DNA from: a virus
Virus record (IMG/VR): IMGVR_UViG_3300033146_004128
Span: 123,665-187,664 of that record
DNA: 64,000 nucleotides
Strand: one strand, 5' to 3'
Of this stretch, positions 1 through 9,016 are shown piece after piece. A program made the translations under genes and the position numbers. Each line of letters opens with the position of its first letter. Within the stretch, counting starts at the first letter, position 1. The notes below the pieces were generated by a model that saw only the letters and a list, made by a program, of their open reading frames with translations, did no database searches and was not told the origin of the DNA.

Positions 1-1
1 A

Positions 2-847
2 GAGAGAGATGGGGTTATACCTATAGAAAAAAAGATATTGAGCAGTATAAAGTGCAAAATAGATCCTATAAGTGGGGACAGCCTAACAATATTTAATGAG
101 GATTTAACAAAGAACTATAAGGTTACATTACAGTATGATGGGGATACACGTTTCCTGGCAGAGAATGGATATCCTGATCCTGTAGAGCTAATTAGAGAGC
201 CATGCTACAGGGAGCCTGACATAGATGCACTTAAGGTATCGTGGTGTGATGATGTGTCTATGAGCAAAGTTAAGCTTAAAACAGGGACAGAAAGAAAACC
301 TATAGGCAGATCATATCTTGACTCAAGCAGTACGTTTATGGCATATAGCGTATCTTTTGTTGTATATACAGGAGAAAGATATAACCTGTTTGAATCTCAA
401 AACATTGTAGTGTTCGTAGATAGAGGAAAATTATATATAAATGACACAGAGCTTATGGATGTTAGGCTTGGTGAAAAAACAATATTTACTATACTTAGAT
501 ATCCTTACTACAACACGTATGGAGCATATTCCACGAGGAACCATATTGCGTCCATTATCCTTGTTGACAAGTTTGCACTTGCTCTCCATCTTGATGGATC
601 ACAGAACTATAAAGATGCATTTGTAAACACTGGAGAAGATGGATTCGAGGTTTATGACTCGAATGTGTACAGGATAGATAGAGAGGTTGACGGACATGGA
701 GTAACTCCCTACTACTTAAGAAGATATGCGTATACTGCCGAGGGTGTGTATCAGGATACTCTCATTAGTCAGCACTTTAGCAGTATGCTTCAGGCGAAGA
801 GAGCACCATGTAAAATACTTAAAGAAATGAGAGGTGAATGCAAATGA
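2..847 (+). CDS. Phage structural protein, 5'-partial (unknown)
   Basis: The reading frame is open from the first bases of the window, with no stop before the TTG at 38. The gene therefore probably begins upstream and is cut by the window edge. The visible product (about 281 residues) is mostly beta-strand-like and hydrophilic, with no signal peptide or membrane segment and no family I recognise. Its stop overlaps the next start by 10 bases, so it belongs to the packaging and head operon. A virion or neck role is inferred from position only. Confidence 0.6.
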   Translation, partial: ERDGVIPIEKKILSSIKCKIDPISGDSLTIFNEDLTKNYKVTLQYDGDTRFLAENGYPDPVELIREPCYREPDIDALKVSWCDDVSMSKVKLKTGTERKPIGRSYLDSSSTFMAYSVSFVVYTGERYNLFESQNIVVFVDRGKLYINDTELMDVRLGEKTIFTILRYPYYNTYGAYSTRNHIASIILVDKFALALHLDGSQNYKDAFVNTGEDGFEVYDSNVYRIDREVDGHGVTPYYLRRYAYTAEGVYQDTLISQHFSSMLQAKRAPCKILKEMRGECK

Positions 848-2118
848 TAAACATGAAGGAAGTTTTTTACTCAAAAATAGGAAACCATTCTATGGGTAGA
901 GAGATTGTATATAAGGTATACTTCGGGAGTATAGACCCACAGTTCTACTTTGCTGCATATGTTATTCCAAGAGGAGAATCTTATGACATGTTTTACATCC
1001 CACAGGTGAACAATATTGCCGACAATGGGATTATTGATATGTCCGAAGACAGCTCCACATCAAGAATGAATATTCAATATGGAGAGCCTGTAGAAATTCT
1101 CCTAACAAACCCTTTTGTTGAAGGAAGAGGATCTATTGTTAGTGTATCTGTATCTATAGATGAGAGTCCCGTTGCAGTAAACACCAGCAGTCTTACCCAA
1201 TTTAACCTAGACGATGCAAGGGCTATAACAAGAGAAGCCATACAGCCATTGATAGACGCAAAGATGTATCTACTTGCCAATATTGCAATGATAGAGGTTG
1301 AGACCAAGCTCAGAAACATATTGGAATCTTCCGTAGGCGTTAATCAGGATACTGCAATACCTACAATCCTGAGAAGTGTTCTAGCAGTAAAGAAAATTTT
1401 CATAGACAACCTACCTGATGGGATGCCTGAAGAAGACGAAGAGATGTTCTATATGCTGTATGTGCGAATGCTAAATGTATCTCCAGACTCGAATAATATA
1501 CCTAGTATATTTGCAAAGGGGATACTGTTTGCAAATATGATGTACTCAGAGGGAATGACGGCACACTTGATACCATATGAAATACTGTTCAGACTAATGA
1601 TAGATTGGTCAAAAGAATATAGGCCAGAGTACGTGTATCTACTAAAGCAAGCATCAGACAATATTGAGATAAAGAGAACCATATCTGTAAACCTGTCTAC
1701 CATGGAGGATCAGTCTAAGGTATATGAGCTTCTCAATAAGACTCAAGAGTTCGTGTACTTGACGAATATAAGGTTCACAAATATGGATAACGGGGAGTAT
1801 AAGGACTTCAGAATAAACAATGAGTACTTCGAAAACTACATAAAGACCACAGACAGATGTATAGAGCAAAAGGGAATACCGTCAGAAGATGGTACAATTA
1901 CGATACAATACGGATATGGAACAGATTGCGATAGCTTCATAGGGCTAACATCGACAGACAATCAAAATGTAAAGCGTGGTGTTAGGCGTGACGATAAGAT
2001 TATTGATAATGAGTTCAAGACGGCAAGAACATGGCAATGGGTCAATGACGAGATCATCCAGATAGAGGGTGATGTTACTACAGCAGGAACGATAGCTGTT
2101 GAATTTACAGGAGTATAG
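838..2118 (+). CDS. Phage protein of unknown function, upstream of terminase
   Basis: A 426-residue protein preceded by a GAGAGGTG ribosome binding site. A second in-frame ATG lies six bases on, and a third at codon 6. The product looks beta-rich at both ends with a helical middle (about residues 120-290). No motif is recognised. It overlaps the gene before it and abuts the gene after it (stop at 2118, next start at 2119). Portal, neck and tail roles are all possible from position alone. Confidence 0.7.
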   Translation: MQMINMKEVFYSKIGNHSMGREIVYKVYFGSIDPQFYFAAYVIPRGESYDMFYIPQVNNIADNGIIDMSEDSSTSRMNIQYGEPVEILLTNPFVEGRGSIVSVSVSIDESPVAVNTSSLTQFNLDDARAITREAIQPLIDAKMYLLANIAMIEVETKLRNILESSVGVNQDTAIPTILRSVLAVKKIFIDNLPDGMPEEDEEMFYMLYVRMLNVSPDSNNIPSIFAKGILFANMMYSEGMTAHLIPYEILFRLMIDWSKEYRPEYVYLLKQASDNIEIKRTISVNLSTMEDQSKVYELLNKTQEFVYLTNIRFTNMDNGEYKDFRINNEYFENYIKTTDRCIEQKGIPSEDGTITIQYGYGTDCDSFIGLTSTDNQNVKRGVRRDDKIIDNEFKTARTWQWVNDEIIQIEGDVTTAGTIAVEFTGV

Positions 2119-2832
2119 ATGAATAATATTATGCATGATTTCAGTGGGAAGATATCAGCTACAATGAATGCGCTAGACAAGGATGCAACCTTGTATGCAA
2201 TGGCTTCAAGAGCAGAAATGCCTGCCATACTAGCGTTCTATGGAGCATGCATGATCGTAGGTAGAGACATTCTTGAATATGAGAACGAAACTATACAATA
2301 TCTTCTCCTTGAGAAGAGGACTGCACCATCAATAGTCCAGAAGGCAATAATGGTAAAAAGTCTGATCTCAAACATGGATGGTGTATTGACTGTGCCTGAG
2401 TATTTAAACATTGCTGCAGATGTACTATGTGATGATGATGTAGAGACTGGGATCATTGATTATGTAGAGCCGGCAAAGTTGATATGGACTATAATCATGC
2501 TTATGGCCATTTATAATGCTGACAATATACCCATTGATGGGGATGCGCTAAGATATGTAGTTGCATGCCTTAAATCAGATGGCTGGACAATGCCTCCATA
2601 TTTACTTAACGTAGACAAGGTTGCAACATACTTTGAATATTATGATGAGGAATACTATAAGTCCATAATGTGTGAGGAGAATGAACTACTTATGGTGTGC
2701 GGGACAAATACTGACAGAGATATGGTTGATGCAAAATCAAACTTCATGGAAATGCATAAGCCACTATTCCAATATCTTCATCTAAAATCTGCAGAACTTC
2801 AAAGAGAAACAAAAGATCTTAGGGTTAAATAA
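2119..2832 (+). CDS. Phage protein of unknown function preceding terminase
   Basis: A 237-residue, mostly helical and acidic protein starting directly after the previous stop. It ends in TAATG, so its last base is the first base of the large-terminase start. Translation of the two is thus probably coupled. Small terminase subunits often sit here, but I see no clear helix-turn-helix, and the length exceeds that of most small subunits. I leave the function open. Confidence 0.7.
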   Translation: MNNIMHDFSGKISATMNALDKDATLYAMASRAEMPAILAFYGACMIVGRDILEYENETIQYLLLEKRTAPSIVQKAIMVKSLISNMDGVLTVPEYLNIAADVLCDDDVETGIIDYVEPAKLIWTIIMLMAIYNADNIPIDGDALRYVVACLKSDGWTMPPYLLNVDKVATYFEYYDEEYYKSIMCEENELLMVCGTNTDRDMVDAKSNFMEMHKPLFQYLHLKSAELQRETKDLRVK

Positions 2833-4418
2833 TGAGGACTGACACTAGGGTATCATTCCTTATTGACAAGTATGCCCAGATAGATGGCAAGAAGATGGAC
2901 TTCGACAAGTATGATGCCTTTAGGCTACCGTACGAAGTTGATGAAAGAAAGATGATGGTTACTGCCGGTAGACAGGTCGGAAAGACAGTATACCTTGCAG
3001 CTAAGATATCAGCCAAGTCCATAATAAGAAAATCAAACAGAGCTGTGTATGTTGCCCCACTTGAAGCACAGACAAAATCTTTCTCAAAAACAAAACTGCA
3101 AAAAATTATCGATGATACACCTCAGTTTAAGGCAGTATATACAGGAAGTGATGCGCAGAGTGATGTTTTCTTCAAGAAGAATATACTTGGAAGCTATGTA
3201 GAGCTTACGTATGCATCACTATCTGGAATGGACCCCGTGCGTGTACGTGGTAAGTCAGCAGATGACTTGTATATTGATGAAGCACAGGATATTGACTACG
3301 ACATACTTCCTGCGATAGAAGAGGTAACTACATCATCAAGTCAGCCAGTAATAACATATACAGGTACAGCAAAGAGTCTGGAGAATACTACCGGTGTAAT
3401 ATGGGAGAGATCCACAAAGATGGAGAGAATGATAAGATGTACGTCTTGTCACAAGCTAAACAATCTAGGGTACTCAAATGTTACAAAAGAAGGTCTGGTA
3501 TGTAACAATATGAAATGCAGAAAGCGACTCGATGTTGCAAATGCAGAATGGATGATGACCGGGGACAAGCATGCAAACTATGTTGCATTTAGGATCCCTC
3601 AGATATGTCTACCATTCCATAATGAGCCAGAGAAGTGGCAGGCAGTATGGTCTAAGTACGAAGAATACCCTCCTGACAAATTCAACCAAGAGGTTCTTGG
3701 GATACCAAGTGGAGCGTCTGATAGGTTCCTTACTCTAGACAAGATGAAGAAGTTGTGTACCGGTGGTAGAATGACATATACTCCAGACAGGGAGTTTATG
3801 TCAAGATATCATGGATTCTTTATGGGTATCGACTGGACCGGTGATGGTCTTTTGCAAAAATCTAGGACCGTTGCTGTAATAATTGGTCATAGACGTGATG
3901 GCAAGATGGAAATGGTTTGGGGAAAAATATTCCCTCCAGGTAATGCAAACCATCAGGCAGAGGATCTAATAAAACAAGCTCAACTATTTCAGTGTACCAT
4001 TGTCGGAGCAGATGCCGGTATGGGAATGATACAGAATGCTGACATGATGCAGAGCCTTGGCAATAATAGATTCAGACAGATACAATATGTTGCAAGCAAT
4101 GATGGATTCTCATATGAGATTGATAAGAACATGATTAGACTAGGCAAGACACAAGCGATAGATACGGTAATGAGTATGTTTGTAGGAAAGTTTTTTCCAA
4201 GGCCTCTCAATGGAGGGAAGAAGCTAGAGTTCATAATGCCTGACTATGATGACTCTAGGTTTTTCGTAGAGGATATACTTGCTGAGTTTGAACAGGAAAC
4301 ACGACAAGGTAAGAAAATGTGGACTCATAGTAATATGAAGCCAGACGATACGCTACATGCTATAGTCTTCGGATTATATGCTTACATGCATCACAGAAAC
4401 AAGGTGTCGTTCTACTAG
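2832..4418 (+). CDS. terL: Terminase large subunit (packaging ATPase/nuclease)
   Basis: The motor that cuts concatemeric DNA and pumps it into the prohead. The 528-residue product has a Walker A motif (AGRQVGKT, residues 45-52), a Walker B with catalytic acids (LYIDEAQD, 146-153) and a coupling motif (TYTGTA, near 175-180). A four-cysteine zinc site (C203, C206, C224, C229) follows. The RNase H-like nuclease domain starts at MGIDWTGD (D334), has a second acidic site at VGADAG, and a third at PDDTLHA near the C-terminus. The zinc insert between ATPase and nuclease recalls GpA-like terminases. It is complete and has a normal length. Its start overlaps the previous stop by one base. Assignment is firm; the packaging type cannot be read from it. 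Confidence 0.95.
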   Translation: MRTDTRVSFLIDKYAQIDGKKMDFDKYDAFRLPYEVDERKMMVTAGRQVGKTVYLAAKISAKSIIRKSNRAVYVAPLEAQTKSFSKTKLQKIIDDTPQFKAVYTGSDAQSDVFFKKNILGSYVELTYASLSGMDPVRVRGKSADDLYIDEAQDIDYDILPAIEEVTTSSSQPVITYTGTAKSLENTTGVIWERSTKMERMIRCTSCHKLNNLGYSNVTKEGLVCNNMKCRKRLDVANAEWMMTGDKHANYVAFRIPQICLPFHNEPEKWQAVWSKYEEYPPDKFNQEVLGIPSGASDRFLTLDKMKKLCTGGRMTYTPDREFMSRYHGFFMGIDWTGDGLLQKSRTVAVIIGHRRDGKMEMVWGKIFPPGNANHQAEDLIKQAQLFQCTIVGADAGMGMIQNADMMQSLGNNRFRQIQYVASNDGFSYEIDKNMIRLGKTQAIDTVMSMFVGKFFPRPLNGGKKLEFIMPDYDDSRFFVEDILAEFEQETRQGKKMWTHSNMKPDDTLHAIVFGLYAYMHHRNKVSFY

Positions 4419-4431
4419 TAAGACACAGCTA

Positions 4432-4460
4432 TTGGTTTTTTAGATAAAATGTGATACTAT
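4432..4460 (+). promoter_or_regulatory. Sigma-70-like promoter before the capsid genes
   Basis: TTGGTT at 4432-4437, a 17-base spacer and TACTAT at 4455-4460, in the gap between terL and the first head gene. The matches are moderate (3/6 and 4/6), but the position and the AT-rich spacer fit a promoter for the capsid operon. Not tested. Confidence 0.45.
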
Positions 4461-4488
4461 TTGATAAAGATAAAATCAAGGGAAAACC

Positions 4489-4806
4489 ATGCTTTCAAGA
4501 AAAGAAGTAGCGAGCCAGCTCAGAAAGGCTGCGACAGAGATACAAAAACTATCGGACGACAATGCTGCACTGGCTAGCGAAAACGAAGGACTTTTACAAA
4601 AAGTTGCTGGACTAGAAGCACAAGTGACTTCTTCTAATGATGACCCCACCGCACTGCAGAAAGAGGCGGAAGAAGGTTTTTCATTTAGAAGTGGAAATGG
4701 ATTCGGATCATCGGCAGACGATATTCCAACGATGAGTTCAGACTTGTCAGCAGAACAGCGTCTAGACATGATCTTAAATGGTGAGTCGCCTAGCGACTTT
4801 GAATAA
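4489..4806 (+). CDS. Small coiled-coil head protein with K-x-A motifs (scaffold candidate)
   Basis: A 105-residue acidic protein with a heptad-like helix over residues 5-60, followed by an acidic, Ser/Gly-rich tail. It carries two copies of the recurrent motif (LQKVAG near residue 45 and LQKEAE near 64) that marks about ten proteins here and that I read as a protease site. Position directly before the decoration and capsid genes, small size and coiled coil all suggest a scaffolding or capsid-assembly role. This is inference, with no named family recognised. Ribosome binding site CAAGGGAA. Confidence 0.7.
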   Translation: MLSRKEVASQLRKAATEIQKLSDDNAALASENEGLLQKVAGLEAQVTSSNDDPTALQKEAEEGFSFRSGNGFGSSADDIPTMSSDLSAEQRLDMILNGESPSDFE

Positions 4807-4827
4807 TAAAACATAAGGAATTTAATT

Positions 4828-5259
4828 ATGGGTTACAAAACTGAAAAGATTTTTGGCAGACGAGAAATGGTGCACATTGTGTCACCAGACTTTCTTGCTC
4901 TCCCGAAACTTGAAATTGAACTAGGAGATGGCGTTGTTGTCAAGTCCGGTGAGTTTGTTGGTTATGATGGTCAGAAGATCACACTAACTGATGCAAAAAA
5001 AGGTTTCTTCCTGGTAACAGAAGATAGCCATTACAATGACATGCTCGATAGAATGAAGCCGTCAGGTGTAGTAGAAGGGTTCTTCGGTGAGATGCTAATT
5101 CACACTAAAGTATTCAATGAAGGTGGTACAGCGTTCGCAGCAGGCGACAAAGTATCTATAAAAGATGGTGGGATTGTTCACGTAGACGGAACAAACACTA
5201 TTGAAGTTGGTGAAGTTGTTGGCCGTGGTGCTGACTGGCTTGCTATCATACTTGGTTAA
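4828..5259 (+). CDS. Putative head decoration protein
   Basis: A 143-residue protein rich in beta strands and glycine, with short repeated turns (GDGVVV, GDKVSI, GEVVGR) of the kind seen in capsid decoration proteins, which form a small beta barrel. It lies just upstream of the probable major capsid gene, the usual place for a decoration protein. It has a good ribosome binding site (TAAGGAAT). Its codon choice looks like that of the capsid gene, suggesting high expression. No K-x-A motif is present. Confidence 0.6.
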   Translation: MGYKTEKIFGRREMVHIVSPDFLALPKLEIELGDGVVVKSGEFVGYDGQKITLTDAKKGFFLVTEDSHYNDMLDRMKPSGVVEGFFGEMLIHTKVFNEGGTAFAAGDKVSIKDGGIVHVDGTNTIEVGEVVGRGADWLAIILG

Positions 5260-5271
5260 TAAGGAGAACAC

Positions 5272-6249
5272 ATGAAACCAGCAGTATCTACTACAGTGAG
5301 TTCAAGCCAGTTCGTTTCAAGACTATTCAGTGACCCTGAATTTGTTAAAGAAGCAGCAGAAGGTATCTCACTTTTTATCCAAGACAAAATTCGTGAAAAA
5401 GGGTTCGCTCGTAAGATCGTTGAGCCTACATACATTTCACCAAAAGACTTAGTGCCAACAGAGCACACTGATCAGCCGGCTATTATGGTTGAGAGAGATG
5501 TCGATGCACGTGCAATGACTGTACCTCTAAGAGGACGTGGTGAGTTCAGATACCATGAGACAGATCGTTATACAGTATATTTCCAAAAAATTGTATCTGA
5601 GAAGATCAGAAAATCAAAAATGGAAATGATGACAGTTAAGACTGACTACAAGAAGTTGTTTAGAGATCGTATCTCAGAAGCAATGTATGAAGTTGAAGAC
5701 TTGACAGTAATGGGCGGAGTAAACAAAGTTCTCGGAGACGAAGAAGTAGCGTTTAAGGCAGCAAATGGTGGAAACCTTTCTACTCAAGGTAACAAATCGT
5801 TCTCAGGTCAAACTGTGTACTTTAACAATGGTGAAACTCTAGACAAGTCTAACCTTGTGTTCTTGTTCCAAATGCCAACTCGTAACCGTATCGCTAACAA
5901 AACTGTCCTCTTGACAGAGACTCTTATCCAAGAGCTTATGCATATGACTATGCAAGAAGTTGGTGATAGTGTTGTATCTAAGTTTTGGGAAGATGGTGTT
6001 GATAACATCTCTGACTTCTGGAACAAGAAGATCGTTACTACGATTAAGTCGCACATTGTTAAAAACAACGAGATCTATACTTTTGCTCCGCAAGATATGT
6101 ATGGACATTTCTTCATCCTACAGGACCACACGTCTTATATGGAAGTTGATCGTGATATGATGACAATGGACAGTGAAGCGTATATCGCACATGCTATTGG
6201 TAACACTAAAGGTGTTTACAAAGGCGTATTCACAGACATCGAAGCATAA
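5272..6249 (+). CDS. Probable major capsid protein
   Basis: A 325-residue protein with a very strong ribosome binding site (TAAGGAGAACAC). It follows terminase, small assembly and decoration genes, the classic head order. Size and layout fit an HK97-fold capsid protein: a helical N-terminus, an extended segment (about 60-110), a long helix (115-150) and a beta-rich C-terminal half. One K-x-A motif (FVKEAAEG, about residues 22-30) lies in the N-terminal arm. If cut, it would remove a short propeptide, as in other protease-matured capsids. Assignment rests on context and size rather than a diagnostic motif. Confidence 0.75.
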   Translation: MKPAVSTTVSSSQFVSRLFSDPEFVKEAAEGISLFIQDKIREKGFARKIVEPTYISPKDLVPTEHTDQPAIMVERDVDARAMTVPLRGRGEFRYHETDRYTVYFQKIVSEKIRKSKMEMMTVKTDYKKLFRDRISEAMYEVEDLTVMGGVNKVLGDEEVAFKAANGGNLSTQGNKSFSGQTVYFNNGETLDKSNLVFLFQMPTRNRIANKTVLLTETLIQELMHMTMQEVGDSVVSKFWEDGVDNISDFWNKKIVTTIKSHIVKNNEIYTFAPQDMYGHFFILQDHTSYMEVDRDMMTMDSEAYIAHAIGNTKGVYKGVFTDIEA

Positions 6250-6260
6250 GGAGATCTGTT

Positions 6261-6725
6261 ATGAGAGTTGATATTTACCTAACAAACCTAACCAAGGAGA
6301 AGTTGTCGGTTGGAATGACCACACTTGAGCCTGGTGAGACGGAAAAGATTTTACAAAAAGACTTCGAGCGTAAAGCATCCTACATAGATCGCATGATCAA
6401 AGAAGGAAGATTGTCTTTCGGTAACTCTGGTAAGTCAGCTCCAGCAGATATACTTGTAGAGCCTACAGTCGAGGGAGCCAATACTGGCTCTCAAGATGAG
6501 GCAAAAAATGCTGGGGATGATACCAAAGAAGAGACACAGACAAGTGAAGCAGATGCTTCTAAAGACGAAGCTACTCAAGAAGTTGCGAAAGAGGAAGCTG
6601 CGGAAACTGAGGCTGATTCTAAAGATGAGGAAACCTCAATAGAAGTTACTGATCAAGAAGCAAAAGAAGAGCCTAAGATAGTCGAAGAAGTTCCGGCGCC
6701 TAAGCGTTCACAAAAGAAAAAATAA
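6261..6725 (+). CDS. Small head protein with long acidic tail (unknown)
   Basis: A 154-residue protein. Residues 1-55 look folded. From about residue 56 it is a low-complexity Glu/Asp/Ala/Thr tail ending in basic residues (PKRSQKKK). One K-x-A-like element (FERKASY) lies at the junction. It follows the capsid gene with a good ribosome binding site (AAGGAGATC). It may be an accessory head or connector protein; no family is recognised. Confidence 0.6.
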   Translation: MRVDIYLTNLTKEKLSVGMTTLEPGETEKILQKDFERKASYIDRMIKEGRLSFGNSGKSAPADILVEPTVEGANTGSQDEAKNAGDDTKEETQTSEADASKDEATQEVAKEEAAETEADSKDEETSIEVTDQEAKEEPKIVEEVPAPKRSQKKK

Positions 6726-6737
6726 TAAGGGGTTGAT

Positions 6738-6845
6738 ATGCTTGACGGAGTCTGCAGAGAAAAGATAGAGAAGATGATATTTGCTCACCTCCTCACAAAG
6801 TATCTTAAACAGTTGCTACGAGAAGGAGGACACCATGTTGGTTGA
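6738..6845 (+). CDS. Possible 35-residue leader peptide
   Basis: A short frame from ATG at 6738 behind AAGGGGTTGAT, ending 11 bases into the next gene. It is amphipathic and basic (KMIFAHLLTKYLKQLLREG). The overlap with the next ribosome binding site suggests translational coupling. It may equally be chance. Confidence 0.3.
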   Translation: MLDGVCREKIEKMIFAHLLTKYLKQLLREGGHHVG

Positions 6846-7803
6846 TGCACTAAGCGATATAGATATGGCTGTTCTTAAGAGTAAGATAGAAGAGATAGAT
6901 GGGGCAGCTCACAGACTTGAGAAAGTCGCATCTCTTCCGTTGGATGACAGAAATGATTTAACGAAGGAAGCGTTTGCTTGGCCTGAGGAAAAATTGTTTC
7001 CTATATACTCTCCTGCTCACGCTCTTGTTTCAAGCGTATACCTTGAAGGGAACGATGATGTTCCCGGATTTGTGAAAGAAGCGTGCGAAGAAGCATGTGC
7101 TTTGTTTGGTATGGACGTCCAGATAGGGGCACTTGAGAAAATAGCATCTACACCAGATGAGCTAGAGGCATCGGATTTCCTAATGCCGGCAGCAAGAAAA
7201 TTGCCTGTTGTTGATAAGGATACATTCAGAATGTCTGCAAGCGTACTTGAGAAGGTAGCTTCAGACCTAACTGGTGATGATCTAATCATAGCCAATAGAC
7301 AACTTGTGAAGAAAGCAAGAGACCTTGGAGAGGATGTTTCTGACGAAGCATTGTCACTAGGGTTATATGGAACGATTGATGCCATAGGGGCCAGAAGCAC
7401 GCTTCATGAGCGTACTCTTATTACCGGTGATGAAAGATATGAAAAAGTCGCATCAGACATTAGTGGAGACACAGTGTACTCCGTTGAGAAGGTAGCCTCT
7501 ATAGTTATGGATGTTCTATCCTTAGATGAAGAGCATGGGCTTGACAAAACAGCAAAAGAAGCAATTCTTGAGCTAGTTAACCCAGGAGAAGTTTCAGAAG
7601 TCTTTGAGATTGGAGCAGAGGAAATTCCTGTAGACAAAATAGCATCGATTGATGCTGAGGACTGGGTAGATGTACTGCCTAGGTCTATTGTCGAAGGGAT
7701 GTTTAGTGATGGATATTTAGATACTAGTATCCTGAGAGAGATTACGGACAATGCTAGCCCCGAAGAGAAAGAGGCTATAGCAATGTTTGTTAATAAAATT
7801 TAA
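6835..7803 (+). CDS. K-x-A repeat protein (head/internal protein candidate)
   Basis: A 322-residue acidic, helical protein. I chose ATG 6835 because AGAAGGAGGA sits just before it; an upstream TTG at 6781 has no ribosome binding site. The motif [LVY]-x-K-[VTIE]-A-[SF] recurs about nine times (LEKVAS, LTKEAF, FVKEAC, LEKIAS, LEKVAS, YEKVAS, VEKVAS, LDKTAK, VDKIAS), each at the end of a predicted helix of about 25-40 residues. Such spacing fits a protein cut into small pieces by the head protease, as known for T4-type internal and scaffold proteins. Membership of the head operon supports this. No named family is recognised. Confidence 0.75.
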   Translation: MLVDALSDIDMAVLKSKIEEIDGAAHRLEKVASLPLDDRNDLTKEAFAWPEEKLFPIYSPAHALVSSVYLEGNDDVPGFVKEACEEACALFGMDVQIGALEKIASTPDELEASDFLMPAARKLPVVDKDTFRMSASVLEKVASDLTGDDLIIANRQLVKKARDLGEDVSDEALSLGLYGTIDAIGARSTLHERTLITGDERYEKVASDISGDTVYSVEKVASIVMDVLSLDEEHGLDKTAKEAILELVNPGEVSEVFEIGAEEIPVDKIASIDAEDWVDVLPRSIVEGMFSDGYLDTSILREITDNASPEEKEAIAMFVNKI

Positions 7804-7815
7804 AAGGATCTTATT

Positions 7816-8073
7816 ATGGCAGTAATGCTTGATTACAGAAAAGGAACTGAGCATAGTTTGTCACCATTTTTTGGGGCAGGAACAGCGAAGCCGATTGACT
7901 GGATACACAGAGAAGAAGGCGAGAAGACTACAGCCGCAGGTCTTGTAGATGGAGCCGACGGGATAGATAATGCTACCTCCGGGACCACTGCCGTACTTAG
8001 TGCGCAGATTTCAGGGATAGCTGGGTATACAAAATACCAAGGTCAAATAACCATGGTCGAAATACCATTATAG
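7816..8073 (+). CDS. Small structural protein (unknown)
   Basis: An 85-residue protein with ribosome binding site AAAAGGATC. It is rich in Gly, Ala and Thr and has no membrane segment. It lies among head genes and is closely followed by another small Gly/Ser-rich gene. Possibly a minor virion protein. Confidence 0.55.
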   Translation: MAVMLDYRKGTEHSLSPFFGAGTAKPIDWIHREEGEKTTAAGLVDGADGIDNATSGTTAVLSAQISGIAGYTKYQGQITMVEIPL

Positions 8074-8089
8074 AGATAAGGAGAAAGAC

Positions 8090-8386
8090 ATGGCAACTAT
8101 ACCAACAAGTGCACCATCAGTTGATGAAACAGGACTGATAGGAGGAGCAGATATAACCATAAATAAGACTGTGCAGGCAGTAAACAAGAATGAGCCAATT
8201 TTTGGAGTTGGATCAGAGAAACTAGTGGGATATGTAGCACTAGAAATGTATGAGCAATATCAGGCAAGCGTAGTAGGTGGCGGCGGTGGCGGCAGCGGAT
8301 ACTCTCTTTTTGAAGGAGAGTCATATGCATCTGGAAAACCATATGTTGTAGCAGAGTCCGTATGGGCAATAGGAGAAGGTATCTAA
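8090..8386 (+). CDS. Small Gly-rich structural protein (unknown)
   Basis: A 98-residue protein with a strong ribosome binding site (AAGGAGAAAGAC). A run of six glycines followed by GSGYSLF links two beta-rich parts near residue 64. Its TAA stop shares one base with the next start, so the two are probably coupled. Role unknown; a virion component is inferred from position. Confidence 0.55.
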   Translation: MATIPTSAPSVDETGLIGGADITINKTVQAVNKNEPIFGVGSEKLVGYVALEMYEQYQASVVGGGGGGSGYSLFEGESYASGKPYVVAESVWAIGEGI

Positions 8387-9015
8387 TGGATACCAGCGTT
8401 TATAGTCCTCTGGTGCAAGAGCATCAGGGAACAATAGACCATTTCCGTAGGCAGTACTCTTCGGAGATACCTCCTGCGGAACTAGACTTAAAGCTTTACA
8501 ACTACTCAAAAGATGCAGAGAGAACTTTCGACAAGTCAAAAAATGCATCATTTAAAACTCATCTAAGCAATCATCTTACGAAACTAAAGAGAGACGTTCA
8601 TCAGTCAGGATCGAATCTTAAAGTTAGTGAGGATGTTGGAATGTCCATAAATAAACTAAGGACATCTGGGGATGAATTTTACATGAGGCACGGAAGAGAG
8701 CCAACCACAAGTGAACTATCAAAGCATACAGGGATGGATCAGAAGTTTGTGTCTAAGTATAGCAAAATGGGATCCATCAAGACTGTAATGACTGACAAGT
8801 TTGAGACTGGTACGAACTATGCATCAATACAAGACCTTCTGCCTAATCTTTCCAAAAAAGAACAGAGGGTTGCTGACACGATAACAAACAGCATGTCAAC
8901 CCCTGAAGCACTTAAGCATACAAAAATGTCTAATGGTGCATTCTACAAAGAGAGAAATAAGCTCAAAGACAGAATGAGAATGGCATACTTAAGAAGCAAT
9001 ACAAAGGAGATGTAG
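8386..9015 (+). CDS. Divergent sigma-70-family-like protein
   Basis: A 209-residue protein. I chose the ATG at 8386 (TAATG overlap, AGGAGAAGG upstream) over one at 8362. Residues 48-72 resemble sigma region 2 (FDKSKNASFKTHLSNHL, compare FDPSxGxxFxTY). Residues 88-125 match region 3, including the hallmark GREPTTSELSKHTGM. Residues 153-200 match the region 4 helix-turn-helix (LSKKEQRVAD, then TPEALKHTKMSNGAFY). The N-terminal 30 residues do not match. Sigma factors direct RNA polymerase to promoters, so it could turn on late genes or act from the virion. Its place inside the head operon is unusual. The promoter-recognition residues of region 2.4 are not clearly preserved, so function is uncertain. 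Confidence 0.65.
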   Translation: MDTSVYSPLVQEHQGTIDHFRRQYSSEIPPAELDLKLYNYSKDAERTFDKSKNASFKTHLSNHLTKLKRDVHQSGSNLKVSEDVGMSINKLRTSGDEFYMRHGREPTTSELSKHTGMDQKFVSKYSKMGSIKTVMTDKFETGTNYASIQDLLPNLSKKEQRVADTITNSMSTPEALKHTKMSNGAFYKERNKLKDRMRMAYLRSNTKEM

Positions 9016-9016
9016 T

